Shown here: in pieces, positions 1-8,576 of the stretch
Layout of the letters: each line of letters begins with the position of its first letter
How positions within the stretch are numbered: the first letter of the stretch is position 1
Assembly (NCBI RefSeq): GCF_002005305.1
Contig: NZ_CP014782.1
Span: forward strand, 5,208,001 to 5,272,000
Direction of reading: 5' to 3'
Source: Shewanella psychrophila
Lineage (GTDB): Bacteria > Pseudomonadota > Gammaproteobacteria > Enterobacterales > Shewanellaceae
Length of the DNA stretch: 64,000 nt
The notes under the pieces: generated by a model
Told to the model about the DNA's origin: nothing
Databases searched by the model: none
What the model saw: only the letters and a program-made list of their open reading frames with translations
Position numbers and translations under genes: made by a program

Positions 1-840
1 TGATGCATTCAGAGGCAGAGCCTCGCTCCCCAACATACCACTCTGGAAGAAACTCAGTTTTATCGAGCTGGGTAAATCACTCATCAAACCAAAGCTCTCA
101 ATTACAGGTGCGCCTCCCAGTAAACCCACAACAGTCACTTCTCCCCAGGGCCTCAATGCCTTCATGCTATCGATGACGGTCGATGCCCCAACCACTTCTA
201 AGGCCTTATCCACTCCCTTAGGATAAAGAGTCCGCACTGCTGCTGAAACCTCTCCATCATCGATCAGCACATGATCTGCCCCCAGTGATTTCAGACGTTC
301 GACATTGCTCTCCTGCCTCGTGGTCGCTATCACGCTCAAGCCTCGCGCCTTGGCATAGGTTAATCCGGCAAGCCCAAGAGAAGATGTCGCCCCACGTATA
401 AGCAAGGTTTCACCCGTTCGTATATTCAAAGTTCTATCCAGCGCTCCCCACACTGTTAAATAGGCTTGTGGCAACGCCGCCAGTAACACAAAGTCCACAT
501 CACTATTGATGACTTGCACATTGCTTTTATTCACTGTGATGATTTCGGCATACCCACCGTGGCGGGCAAACATCATTCCGCCCATGGCAGTTACCACTTT
601 ATCACCTATTCTGAAGGTATTACTTGGGTCCTCCAACACCACTCCAGCGGCCTCGATACCTAGAGAAAATTCTGGGTTGATGGTGCCAAATGCTCCGTTA
701 CGATAATAGGTTTCCGCCTTATTCAATCCAAATGCTTTCACTCGTATTTTAACTTCACCTTGGGCAGTCACGGGCTCACTCATCTCACGAATTTCTAGCA
801 CTTCTGGACCACCGGCTTGCGTTGCTATAATTGCTTTCAT
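1..840 (-). CDS. Zinc-independent MDR-family NADPH:quinone reductase-like protein (3' end outside window)
   Basis: The frame is open from an ATG at 838-840 to the window edge (280 codons, no stop), so the C-terminus is missing. The product looks like a medium-chain dehydrogenase/reductase of the quinone oxidoreductase (QOR) type. It has an N-terminal GroES-like domain (a G-I-E-A-A-G-V-V stretch near residue 61) and a Rossmann domain with the nucleotide-binding turn GATSSLG near residues 145-151. No structural zinc cysteine cluster is visible, which fits the zinc-independent branch. Such enzymes use NADPH to reduce quinones or enones in the cytoplasm. It faces a LysR gene at 1009 across 168 bp, a layout typical of a regulator and its target. 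The substrate is unknown. Confidence 0.85.
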   Translation of the reverse strand, partial: MKAIIATQAGGPEVLEIREMSEPVTAQGEVKIRVKAFGLNKAETYYRNGAFGTINPEFSLGIEAAGVVLEDPSNTFRIGDKVVTAMGGMMFARHGGYAEIITVNKSNVQVINSDVDFVLLAALPQAYLTVWGALDRTLNIRTGETLLIRGATSSLGLAGLTYAKARGLSVIATTRQESNVERLKSLGADHVLIDDGEVSAAVRTLYPKGVDKALEVVGASTVIDSMKALRPWGEVTVVGLLGGAPVIESFGLMSDLPSSIKLSFFQSGMLGSEALPLNAS

Positions 841-1008
841 AATCATTTCCTATGGAGTTAATGTTTGTTGATAGGACAACTATAACGAGTCGATTAACCT
901 AAAATTAGAGACCATTTCATGAATTACTTTTCCATTTATATTGGTAATCTAGAAACTATTATCAGATTAACCTTATTTAACAGCCAAATATCAAGGTGCT
1001 AATCAGTC

Positions 1009-1905
1009 ATGGATCTCAACTCATTGAACATTTTCGTACATGTGGTTCAGCAAGGCAGCTTCTCAGGGGCCTCAAGGGCAATGAATATTCCGGTTGCAAC
1101 GATCAGCCGTCGAGTCAGTGAGCTCGAGGCACAATTGCAGCAAAGTCTACTCGTTCGCACGACGCGAAAATTGACCTTGACCCCATCAGGTAAAGTTCTT
1201 TATCAAAGAGCCTGCGTGGGGCTAGATGAAATTTTTGCAGCTAAACAAGCCATGAATGAGCAACAGGAAGAATACAAAGGAAAGCTGAGGATCTCGATTC
1301 CTCCGGCGCTCTACGTACTAGATGACATGTTTCATGCCTTCAATGAAGCCTATCCCGACATACAGCTAGAAGTGTTCAGCTCAGTGAAGAAAGTCGATTT
1401 TATCGAAGATGATATCGATATTCTGATCAGGATTGGTAAGCTTAATTATGAGTCCGCAATAGCTAGGCATTTGGGACAATTTAGGCATGTAATTGTCAGT
1501 AGCCAAAAGTTTATCAATCGCTACGGTATGCCTAAGCATCCATCAGAATTGGCTACTCTTCCTATTGCTGCCTGGATATCTCGAGACAGTGAAGTGATAT
1601 GGCAACTGGGCGAGCACTGTCAGTCGATTAAGCCTAAGTTTTTGTCCAATGATTATGCCCATATTCTTTCGTCCATCCGCACGGGCAACATGCTGGGTGA
1701 GCTCCCCCCTATGTTGGCAAATTCTTTGATCGATTCCGGGGAGCTGGTAGAGGTGTTGACCGACTTTCCCTTGCCTCTTGTCGATCTACACTTACTCTAC
1801 CCAAGCCGTAAACACCTATCTCGCCTAAGCAAGGCCTTCATCGATGACTTTATCGCATTTTGTCAACAACACAGCCATGACGGAACTCTGTTTAACCGTA
1901 GCTAG
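1009..1905 (+). CDS. LysR-family transcriptional regulator
   Basis: A 298-residue LysR-type regulator of usual length. The N-terminal winged helix-turn-helix covers about residues 1-60 and contains SGASRAMNIPVATISRRVSE, followed by the linker helix and a periplasmic-binding-protein-like effector domain (about 90-290). The ISRRVSELE signature resembles the CrgA/PtxR-type subgroup. It is divergent from the MDR quinone reductase at 1-840 and probably controls that gene, as LysR regulators commonly act on a divergent neighbour; this is inference from position. The effector is unknown. Confidence 0.92.
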   Translation: MDLNSLNIFVHVVQQGSFSGASRAMNIPVATISRRVSELEAQLQQSLLVRTTRKLTLTPSGKVLYQRACVGLDEIFAAKQAMNEQQEEYKGKLRISIPPALYVLDDMFHAFNEAYPDIQLEVFSSVKKVDFIEDDIDILIRIGKLNYESAIARHLGQFRHVIVSSQKFINRYGMPKHPSELATLPIAAWISRDSEVIWQLGEHCQSIKPKFLSNDYAHILSSIRTGNMLGELPPMLANSLIDSGELVEVLTDFPLPLVDLHLLYPSRKHLSRLSKAFIDDFIAFCQQHSHDGTLFNRS

Positions 1906-2033
1906 GGACGATTGCTCCTTCGAGCTTTAATTTTGTACAAATTTGAAAAATATATATACACACGCTAAAAATACAGGTAAAAGATGCAAACCTAATATGG
2001 GTTAAATTTAGATGAGCAATTCAAGGAGTACAT

Positions 2034-2675
2034 ATGGAATTAAGCACAATCTTAATGTTTGTCATTGCATCTCTATCCATCAATCTGATCCCCGGGCCTG
2101 ATGTGGTGTACATAGTATCTAATACCATGAAGGGTAAATTAAAATCGGGGATTGCGGCATCTCTAGGGCTAGGTGCTGGCTATTTGTTACATACTTTAGC
2201 CGCGGTATTTGGCTTATCTGCGCTAATACTAAGCTCTGCCTTCCTGTTCAGTGTGGTTAAGTACTTAGGCGCAGCCTATCTGCTATATTTGGGAATCACC
2301 TCGCTAATAAACTGTTACAAAGGTCAATCTAAACTGGTTGCCAATAATGACACTGAGTCTCGAGTTACGAGTGTTAAAAATGTGTTTACTCAAGGGGTTG
2401 TCGTTAGCATACTAAACCCTAAAGTGGCCATGTTTTACCTGGCTTTCTTACCACAATTTATTGATATATCTTCTCAATCAGCCACTAAAGAGTTGATGAT
2501 TTTAGGGCTATTGTTCAGCGCTCTGGCTACAGGCTGTAATTTAGTCTATTCCTTCTTAGGCAGCATACTATTTAGTAGCCCAAAAGCTGCAAAGTATTCC
2601 AGAGGTATAGAGGGAGGCTCAGGTCTTATACTCGTGGGTTTAAGTGCCAAAATTGCCTTGAGTGAAAGTCAGTAA
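2034..2675 (+). CDS. LysE/RhtB-family amino-acid or metabolite exporter
   Basis: A 213-residue, very hydrophobic inner-membrane protein with about six predicted transmembrane helices. The family signature IPGPDVVYIV lies at about residues 19-28, and a second conserved stretch, GVVVSILNPKVAMFYLAF, at about 121-138. RhtB/LysE proteins export amino acids or their lactones using the proton gradient. A good ribosome binding site (AAGGAG) ends a few bases before ATG 2034. The gene lies 128 bp downstream of a LysR gene on the same strand and may be in its regulon, but no shared transcript is evident. The substrate cannot be deduced. Confidence 0.9.
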   Translation: MELSTILMFVIASLSINLIPGPDVVYIVSNTMKGKLKSGIAASLGLGAGYLLHTLAAVFGLSALILSSAFLFSVVKYLGAAYLLYLGITSLINCYKGQSKLVANNDTESRVTSVKNVFTQGVVVSILNPKVAMFYLAFLPQFIDISSQSATKELMILGLLFSALATGCNLVYSFLGSILFSSPKAAKYSRGIEGGSGLILVGLSAKIALSESQ

Positions 2676-2690
2676 ATTTATGCACAAGAT

Positions 2691-2720
2691 GTGAGAGTGG
2701 CCTCATGGAGCGACTCTCAC
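2691..2720. terminator. Possible bidirectional hairpin between convergent genes
   Basis: Arms GTGAGAGT (2691-2698) and ACTCTCAC (2713-2720) form an 8-bp stem with a 14-nt loop between the exporter and the convergent VOC gene, whose stop codon it overlaps. There is no clear T tract, so its role as a terminator is uncertain. Confidence 0.3.
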
Positions 2721-3136
2721 TTGATGAGTTCTGGGGCTCCAGGCCCCAGTGGCTGACCGTAGCTGAACTCGATAAAGTTGCCATCGGGATCTTTGACTCC
2801 GCAATAATATCCCGCAGGGTATTTATCGTTCCGAACCCCCCAAACCAAAATCCCCTCTTCCTCGGCGCGTTTGGCCAACCTATCCACGGCTTCTTTACTC
2901 TCCAGAGCAAAACCTAAGTGGGAAAAGTCGTTCATCTGCTGTTTATGGCCACATCCTCCGGGAAGCACCACAATAATAAACTGCGGCTCTTGCCCCGGCT
3001 CGCTGAGCCAGACGATACGATTTTCTCCGCTTGGCCGCTCATGAATAATATGCATTCCAGCGTAGGAAGAGTAAAAGTCGACACAAGCGGAAACATCCGC
3101 AACGTGTATAGCGATATGAGTCAGTGCAATCGTCAT
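2717..3136 (-). CDS. VOC (glyoxalase I-like) family protein
   Basis: A 139-residue single-domain vicinal oxygen chelate protein with two beta-alpha-beta-beta-beta modules. Likely metal ligands are His7 (in HIAIHV), His73 (in SHLGFAL) and Glu123 (in DPDGNFIEF), the pattern expected for lactoylglutathione lyase-like enzymes. No specific substrate can be assigned; detoxification of a reactive carbonyl is one possibility. Its ATG follows directly after the TAG of the upstream DCC-family gene, so the two are almost certainly co-transcribed and translationally coupled. Confidence 0.88.
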   Translation of the reverse strand: MTIALTHIAIHVADVSACVDFYSSYAGMHIIHERPSGENRIVWLSEPGQEPQFIIVVLPGGCGHKQQMNDFSHLGFALESKEAVDRLAKRAEEEGILVWGVRNDKYPAGYYCGVKDPDGNFIEFSYGQPLGPGAPELIK

Positions 3137-3526
3137 CTATAACCTCCCTTCACACTTAAGTCGCTTGTAAACCGCTCTGCGATACAAGCTTGATAATAAC
3201 GGGCGCACTAACTTTAGCCCCATTAACCAAGACAATGGTTTAAGTAAAGGTACCCTTCGCATCAAGACTATATAGGCATCTAGCTCTGATACGACTCTAG
3301 GCTTGTCTACATGCTCATACTCACCGATGATCACATGCAGTTTGATTAGCGCTTTATCTGGCTCTATCCCCCAAACCTTTAACTGATCATCCTGATCTGT
3401 GATATCGAACCAGCTCACCCCATCGGCGTAACGTCCCGCGATACGTAAATAGTTATCCCTATCCTTAATACATCGAGGACAAGCACCATCGTAGAGGACG
3501 TAGATATTAATAGCAGTTTTCTTCAT
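3137..3526 (-). CDS. DCC-family (DUF393) thiol-disulfide oxidoreductase-like protein
   Basis: A 129-residue protein whose N-terminus carries the DCC signature LYDGACPRC with a CxxC pair at Cys16/Cys19, as in the DUF393 thioredoxin-fold family. A basic amphipathic segment follows near the C-terminus. The family is thought to be redox active, but its partners are mostly unknown. It is the first gene of a two-gene unit with the VOC protein, with zero intergenic bases. The pairing with a glyoxalase-like enzyme suggests a role in thiol or electrophile metabolism (inference). Confidence 0.85.
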   Translation of the reverse strand: MKKTAINIYVLYDGACPRCIKDRDNYLRIAGRYADGVSWFDITDQDDQLKVWGIEPDKALIKLHVIIGEYEHVDKPRVVSELDAYIVLMRRVPLLKPLSWLMGLKLVRPLLSSLYRRAVYKRLKCEGRL

Positions 3527-3701
3527 CTATAAAGTTTAGTCGATGTGCATTACCCACTTGGAAGGAATCAGGTCATAACCTAATCACCCATTATTAATGG
3601 CACATCAGCATGTTCAAATGGCTTCGTAGATAAGTAGAGTCTTGATAACCAGCAATGCATTATGTATGTTGTTGATTGATAATGGGTGGCTTTGGTTATT
3701 T

Positions 3702-4307
3702 ATGTATATTGAAACACAAGAACAACTCAGAGAACTTTATGCTCCAGCTAAAGGTCGTAGCAAGGATAAGCAACTTGATGCATTAGAGAAGCACTCCATC
3801 AACTTTATTGAGCACTCACCCTTTCTCGCTATTTCTACCTATGGAAAACCAGGCGCACTCGACTGCTCTCCCCGAGGCGGTAAACCAGGGTTTATCAAGA
3901 TACTCAATGATACATGCCTACTCATTCCCGATGCCAAGGGAAACAATCGTCTCGATAGCTTGCTCAATATCATAGAGACTGGCAGCATCGGCTGCCTATT
4001 TCTGATCCCGGGCGTAGATGAAACCTTAAGGGTCAACGGCACTGCTCGAATCTCCACATCTAAAGAACATTTGGCTCTGTTCTCAGATGAAGCAAATCCA
4101 CCTAAAACCTGTATTGAGATAACCATCACCGAAGTCTTCTTGCACTGCGCTAAAGCACTCATGCGATCCAAACTCTGGTCAGCAGAAACCCGAATTGAGC
4201 GTTCATCATTCCCCACCATAGGCTTGATGATAAATGAACAGCTAGCTGTGGAGGAAACACCAGAGAATCAAGAAGAGATGGTCATGCGCTACCTGAATGA
4301 TTTATAA
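3702..4307 (+). CDS. Pyridoxamine 5'-phosphate oxidase-related flavin-binding protein (MSMEG_1061-like)
   Basis: A 201-residue protein of the PNPOx-like split-barrel fold, in the branch with SPFLAISTYGKPGALDCSPRG near the N-terminus. Members bind FMN or F420-like cofactors and reduce or protect small molecules; the substrate is unknown. The open frame begins upstream at TTG 3642, but ATG 3702 (MYIETQEQLREL) matches the usual family N-terminus, so it is preferred; neither start has a strong Shine-Dalgarno. It stands alone, divergent from the DCC/VOC pair. Confidence 0.8.
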   Translation: MYIETQEQLRELYAPAKGRSKDKQLDALEKHSINFIEHSPFLAISTYGKPGALDCSPRGGKPGFIKILNDTCLLIPDAKGNNRLDSLLNIIETGSIGCLFLIPGVDETLRVNGTARISTSKEHLALFSDEANPPKTCIEITITEVFLHCAKALMRSKLWSAETRIERSSFPTIGLMINEQLAVEETPENQEEMVMRYLNDL

Positions 4308-4667
4308 AATAGATACTAGGCGACAAGTATCGAAGGGCTCATTGGCTGTGCATAATTCTTAACGGCTAGCCATTTCTAACAGCTTAATTCAGCAAAAGGC
4401 TAGCATTAGCCCACTTTTCAGTGAAAATACTTAGGGTAAAAGTGATCAGAATGTCCTATCTTTAAATTCTGGCTTTATAAAAGATTCAACCTAGAGCCAG
4501 CTCAGCTGTAATCAAGACCTATCAATATCGAACCTTCATAATTAATCCTTATGTTATGCCTTCTAAAGATTAAAAGGTTCATTGCTCCACTTCGATATCT
4601 TCAAGATTGTTATGCATTCATTTACTGTGACAAGGCCCTTGATAAAAGGGTGAATAGGAGAAGTCTT
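4308..4667. other. Intergenic stretch without recognised features
   Basis: About 360 bases between the PNPOx-like gene and a small ORF. It is A/T-rich, with no convincing coding frame, hairpin or repeat. It presumably holds the promoter of the small gene at 4668. Confidence 0.5.
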
Positions 4668-4871
4668 ATGGAAAAACTGAGAAAAGGTCCAATGACCATT
4701 GAGTTAGGCGGCAAGAAATACCCCGAATGGGTGGAAAACTCAGAAGGCTACTGGGACTTCCACCGCGCTTTTACCAACAACAGATATACTGAATCACCCA
4801 ACAGCCAAGTAGGACAAGATGAATGTGTCCTCTCTGAAGCCGGGATATATCGATTAAGGATAATCCATTGA
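4668..4871 (+). CDS. Small hypothetical protein (67 residues)
   Basis: The frame is open from 4551, but ATG 4668 is preceded by AGGAG at good spacing, giving a 67-residue soluble protein that begins MEKLRKGPMTIELGGKKYPE. It is rich in aromatic and polar residues and has no membrane segment or known motif. A strong terminator follows within 65 bp, which supports it being a real transcription unit. The family is not recognised and no function is proposed. Confidence 0.55.
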   Translation: MEKLRKGPMTIELGGKKYPEWVENSEGYWDFHRAFTNNRYTESPNSQVGQDECVLSEAGIYRLRIIH

Positions 4872-4931
4872 CCTTTCTTTATATAAGAAGCTCTAGCTTG
4901 GAATGAAAGGACCTAACCAAGTACATAATGA

Positions 4932-4962
4932 AAAAGCCAGTAGCGTTTAGCTACTGGCTTTT
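4932..4962. terminator. Strong bidirectional rho-independent terminator
   Basis: A perfect 13-bp stem, AAAAGCCAGTAGC (4932-4944) and GCTACTGGCTTTT (4950-4962), with a 5-nt loop and A/T flanks on both sides. It lies between the small ORF ending at 4871 and the convergent SDR gene ending at 5003, and can serve both. Confidence 0.9.
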
Positions 4963-5002
4963 AGAAAAATCATCAATATATTTTAGCATGTGACACTTAT
5001 CA

Positions 5003-5608
5003 CTAAGCATCCACAAAAATAACTTCACCAGTCAGAAACCCATCGACAGAACGTTCGAATGCTTTACCTACTCGCTTCCCTGGGACTGGCTCAAACCCTG
5101 GCATCATCTCACCATAAACATCCCAGGCCTCTTCGAGTACAGTAGGATTAACGACATTGATTCGGGTGCTTCTTGGCATTTCAAGCGCAACGCATTTTAC
5201 AAAAGTGTCAATCGCACCACTGGTTGTCGCATCAGCAATGGCGTATGGAATAGGCTTAACGTTTAAAATACCGCTGATTAAAGTAAATGAACCAGCATCT
5301 GCAATGTACTTCTGACCAATACGAACTAAGTTAATTTGCCCCATCATTTTACTCATGACAGTTGTCATCCACTGCGCTTCTGTCATCTCAGTAAAATTGG
5401 CATATTCACAAAAACCAACGGTATTAACCACAGAGTCGAAGTGCCCCACTTTTTGATAGAGCGCTTCAATAGATTGCTCATCGGTAATATCGACTAGATG
5501 ATCGACATCCCCTGAGCGGCCAGCCGTAATAACCTTGTGCCTACCTAGCCCTGTTAACGCGGCCTGACCCATTTTACCTAGTGCACCAATTAAAATTACT
5601 GTCTTCAT
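5003..5608 (-). CDS. Short-chain dehydrogenase/reductase lacking the Tyr-x3-Lys motif
   Basis: A 201-residue Rossmann-fold protein of the short SDR type with glycine motif GALGKMG near residues 8-14 and a VVNTVG segment equivalent to NNAG. Where classical SDRs have YxxxK, this protein reads YAIAD, so the catalytic lysine is absent. A small SDR subfamily of about 200 residues (PRK07578-like, from memory) also departs from YxxxK. Start chosen at ATG 5606-5608, preceded by GGAGA; an in-frame TTG lies 12 bases upstream. It is divergent from the LysR gene at 5756 and likely its target. Confidence 0.85.
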   Translation of the reverse strand: MKTVILIGALGKMGQAALTGLGRHKVITAGRSGDVDHLVDITDEQSIEALYQKVGHFDSVVNTVGFCEYANFTEMTEAQWMTTVMSKMMGQINLVRIGQKYIADAGSFTLISGILNVKPIPYAIADATTSGAIDTFVKCVALEMPRSTRINVVNPTVLEEAWDVYGEMMPGFEPVPGKRVGKAFERSVDGFLTGEVIFVDA

Positions 5609-5660
5609 TTTTATCTCCAATTGTTGAATTAACTTGATGCAATAACTCTAACAATCGCAA

Positions 5661-5691
5661 CTAACAAATAGAAACAAAGCTTATTTGTTAG
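5661..5691. promoter_or_regulatory. Inverted repeat in SDR/LysR intergenic region, candidate LysR operator
   Basis: Perfect 10-bp arms CTAACAAATA (5661-5670) and TATTTGTTAG (5682-5691) flank an 11-nt spacer in the 147-bp divergent region. This has the size and symmetry of a LysR recognition site (T-N11-A type). CTAACAA also recurs imperfectly just upstream, near 5648-5654. Assignment to the adjacent regulator is inference. Confidence 0.6.
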
Positions 5692-5755
5692 TGATACAAG
5701 ATTTTATGGTTATGAGTTACATTAAGTAAGAAACTGATGCATTGGGAGAATCATT

Positions 5756-6652
5756 GTGAGTAAGCTAGACAGATTAGACATCAAGCAGTTGAGGGTTTTT
5801 CAAGCCTTAATACGCGAAGAAAATGCCTCTAAAGCTGCACATCAACTGGGTTTAACTCAGCAAGCGGTAAGTGAGCATTTAAAAAAACTACGAGATGTAT
5901 TTGATGACAGGTTATTTGTTAGAAAAACCAATGGTTTTGTGCCTACTCCATTTGCTAAAGAGTTGTCGTTAGGCGTCGACAAACTGCTGATTGATTTCAA
6001 ATTACTCTTAGCACCAAACATCTTCTCCCCTGAAAAAACCAGTGGCACTTTTGTTATCTCAGCTACCGACTATGCACAACAAATAGTGCTACCAGCATTA
6101 ATTGCAAAACTAAGAAAACAAGCACCAAAATTGAAATTGATCGTCAGAGATTTCGAAATCGATAAGCTGCATGAATTAATGGTAAGTGGTAAAGTGAACT
6201 TGGCTATCGCTTGCCCCGAACACATCCCAGATAGCTACCCCATGGCCAAACTGTTTGAAGAGCATCATGTTTGTGTGGCTTCAGCGAGCTCAACTATCTC
6301 ACAAACGATTTCACAAACAGCTCCAACTTTAGCCGAAATCGCATGCTACCCAACGATAATCGCTTCGCCATCACGGCCAAATTTTAAAGGCTCAATTGAT
6401 GATTGGTTTTCGCAATTTGGTTTAAAGAGAAATATTGTCGTATCAGCCCCCTGCTTCTCTATTGTTCCTATGTATCTTGAAACAACCGACTCCATCGCCT
6501 TTTTACCTTCAAGGGCAATCAAGGGCCTAGATATAGTGACCATTCCTTTAGAGCAATCACCTGATAGTTTTGATGTTATTGCAGCTTGGCACCCTCGCTA
6601 CAATGATGACCCATTGCAAAAGTGGATTATTTCCTTACTTGAGGTCGAGTAA
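5756..6652 (+). CDS. LysR-family transcriptional regulator
   Basis: A 298-residue LysR-type regulator starting at GTG 5756, with GGGAGA upstream. The HTH lies at about residues 10-65 and contains SKAAHQLGLTQQAVSEHLKK; the effector-binding domain fills the rest. The N-terminus (LDIKQLRVFQALIREENASK) matches the NodD/SyrM-like or PA0477-like group loosely. It is divergent from the SDR gene, with a 31-bp inverted repeat between them, so it probably regulates both itself and the SDR. Confidence 0.92.
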   Translation: MSKLDRLDIKQLRVFQALIREENASKAAHQLGLTQQAVSEHLKKLRDVFDDRLFVRKTNGFVPTPFAKELSLGVDKLLIDFKLLLAPNIFSPEKTSGTFVISATDYAQQIVLPALIAKLRKQAPKLKLIVRDFEIDKLHELMVSGKVNLAIACPEHIPDSYPMAKLFEEHHVCVASASSTISQTISQTAPTLAEIACYPTIIASPSRPNFKGSIDDWFSQFGLKRNIVVSAPCFSIVPMYLETTDSIAFLPSRAIKGLDIVTIPLEQSPDSFDVIAAWHPRYNDDPLQKWIISLLEVE

Positions 6653-7118
6653 TTTCAGAATTATTCAGAGTGAATAATGAGGTTTTCTGCGAATGAAGTC
6701 TGGTTACATTGTCTATGTAGGTTGTTGGTGCTTGGCTGTGTGATTATATTTCACCTTCATTGCAATCTAATGCCTACCCAGCGATGGTTATATACCATTT
6801 CCTTTGACAATTTGACAATATTCGCTCTGTTCGATTCTTTATGACCTATGCCAGTTTCAGTCTATCTCGTTTAGTCAGTCTTCTTGGGAAATAAGTGTTA
6901 GTGCTTCGACATAAACTATTACTCAGGGGGGGACAAAATTGAACGACTTTGAACAAGCCCACAAATCTAAAATCTGCGCCGTGTCAGGAGTCATTACGGC
7001 TAAGTGTTAGAGCATCCCCACTGGAACTATTTGCTATATGGTTCCTCCTGCATGTACTAGGCTTCAGTATACACTGACCCTATTTGCTGCAATAAATTAT
7101 TGTAGCTAGGTGATTCTC
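6653..7118. other. Long intergenic region with no recognised gene
   Basis: About 460 bases. A short A/T-rich palindrome, ATTATTCA-gag-TGAATAAT (6660-6678), follows directly after the LysR stop and could end that transcript weakly. A 23-codon open stretch from about 6939 is too short to call. No RNA gene, repeat or mobile-element remnant was recognised. The promoter of the next gene is presumably in the last 100 bases. Confidence 0.5.
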
Positions 7119-7838
7119 ATGAAAAAAAACATTCTATTCCTACTTATTTTTTTCTTATTTTTCACAGGGATTAGTGTCGCTGAAGATGAAACCTATACGA
7201 TTGGAACATTTCCAATCCCATTAATGGTAGAAGATAAAAACACTGGGATATTTATTGAGTTAACTAAAGAAATTGCCAAACGTAGTAAAATAAAAATCGC
7301 TATAAAAGTATTACCACCTAAAAGAATCACCACTTATTTCGCTGAAAATAAACTCCATGGTTTTTTTCCAGCTCTGGATGTCATGGTTACCCATAAAATA
7401 TCCAAATCAGAACCAATTTATATCAAAACAGATTTTGGTTTTACTAAACAGGGTCAACCTCTAGTCAAATCGATTGCTGACCTTACCGGGAAACATATTG
7501 GGATGACTCTAGGATACCCATACTCAAAAGAGATAACTGCAAATTTATCTTTCACCACTAGTACGGCCCCAAGTGATATTAATAACATACTAATGCTAGA
7601 TGCAGGCCATATTGATGTTTTTGTCGTTGAGGAAAAATCTGGGATCAAAGCAATAGAACAAAGCGGCAAAAGCAATATCTGTTACGATTCTGGACAACCA
7701 CTGTCCCGCCAAAATGTCTATTACGCATTTCAATCAGATAAAACGGGTCAACAGCTAGCCTTACTCTTCTCAAAAGCCCTGGTTGAAATGAAAAGCGACG
7801 GCACATTTGAAAATATAATGTCCAAAGTGGATGAATAA
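7119..7838 (+). CDS. Periplasmic family 3 solute-binding protein (orphan)
   Basis: A 239-residue protein with a classic signal peptide (MKKNILFLLIFFLFF core, cleavage near SVAED) followed by an SBP_bac_3/COG0834 fold: a TIGTFPIPLM first strand, an IFIELTKEIAKRS helix and a late GKHIGMTLGYPYSKE hinge. Such proteins usually bind polar amino acids. No ABC permease or ATPase genes are adjacent, so it is an orphan binding protein, a common arrangement in Shewanella-type genomes. An in-frame GTG lies 9 bases upstream, but ATG 7119 gives the better signal peptide. Confidence 0.85.
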   Translation: MKKNILFLLIFFLFFTGISVAEDETYTIGTFPIPLMVEDKNTGIFIELTKEIAKRSKIKIAIKVLPPKRITTYFAENKLHGFFPALDVMVTHKISKSEPIYIKTDFGFTKQGQPLVKSIADLTGKHIGMTLGYPYSKEITANLSFTTSTAPSDINNILMLDAGHIDVFVVEEKSGIKAIEQSGKSNICYDSGQPLSRQNVYYAFQSDKTGQQLALLFSKALVEMKSDGTFENIMSKVDE

Positions 7839-8090
7839 CCATTTAACTCAAAACTTAATCCCACTCAAAGTTGTTGCCAGACCACTAGCGGCTTCACTTT
7901 GTCGTTACTGCACATCAGCCCCAGTAAGGATATGGTGCGGTATTGATATGATCGTAGTTAAAATCGACAAAAAAGAGGCTGAACACCAACCTCCACTCTG
8001 GTTTAAAGCATAGGTTTTGGTGTAAAATCCCTCCCTTCGACAGTAAAAACGCCTATTCACTAAAACTGAAAACTAAGACTAAACCCAACT

Positions 8091-8561
8091 ATGCCAAATG
8101 CCCTATTTTACGTGATGCCCGCTGAGGCTAATAGCTCTACTGAGGCTACTGAACAAGTCCACAGATTAGCCTGTGAACTGGCACAAAATGCATTTGTTAA
8201 TCAGCAACTGGTTTATGTCCATACTCGAGATAGAGAACAGGCTTATGCTGTCGATGAATTATTATGGCAATTTGAACCCAATTCTTTTGTGCCCCATAAC
8301 CTCAAAGGTGAAGGTCCGGTCACGGGTGCGCCTGTGGAAATCGGCTTCGATACCTTGGGTCCCAATAAAAATCGTCATCTTCTGATTAATCTTGCAGACC
8401 AAGTGCCCTCATTTGCGGTAAACTTTGGCCAGATTATCGACTTCGTTGCCAATGATGCTGGCTTCAAGGCGATCGCGCGCGATCGCTACCGTCAGTATAA
8501 GAGTCTTGGAGTGGCTTTAAACACTCAAGACTTAGCGACACAACCACTTAATTTTGTTTGA
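8091..8561 (+). CDS. holC: DNA polymerase III chi subunit HolC
   Basis: A 156-residue protein matching the chi subunit: N-terminal ALFYVMPAE strand, central YVHTRDREQAYAVDELLW, and a later VEIGF-x-HLLINLA region. Chi forms a dimer with psi in the clamp-loader complex and binds SSB at the replication fork. It lies 15 bp upstream of valS, the same adjacency as in Escherichia coli (pepA-holC-valS), though pepA is not here. Near its 3' end the coding sequence contains the 18-bp palindrome GCGATCGCGCGCGATCGC (8469-8486). Confidence 0.93.
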   Translation: MPNALFYVMPAEANSSTEATEQVHRLACELAQNAFVNQQLVYVHTRDREQAYAVDELLWQFEPNSFVPHNLKGEGPVTGAPVEIGFDTLGPNKNRHLLINLADQVPSFAVNFGQIIDFVANDAGFKAIARDRYRQYKSLGVALNTQDLATQPLNFV

Positions 8562-8576
8562 GAAATACTAGCTCCC

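Noticed and set aside
7831..8013. A 60-codon open frame after the solute-binding protein gene
   Set aside because: It overlaps the end of the previous gene, has no good ribosome binding site and a composition without protein character; treated as chance.
8469..8486. Perfect 18-bp palindrome GCGATCGCGCGCGATCGC
   Set aside because: It lies inside holC and encodes ordinary residues; I see no second copy in the window, so a regulatory or repeat role is not supported.
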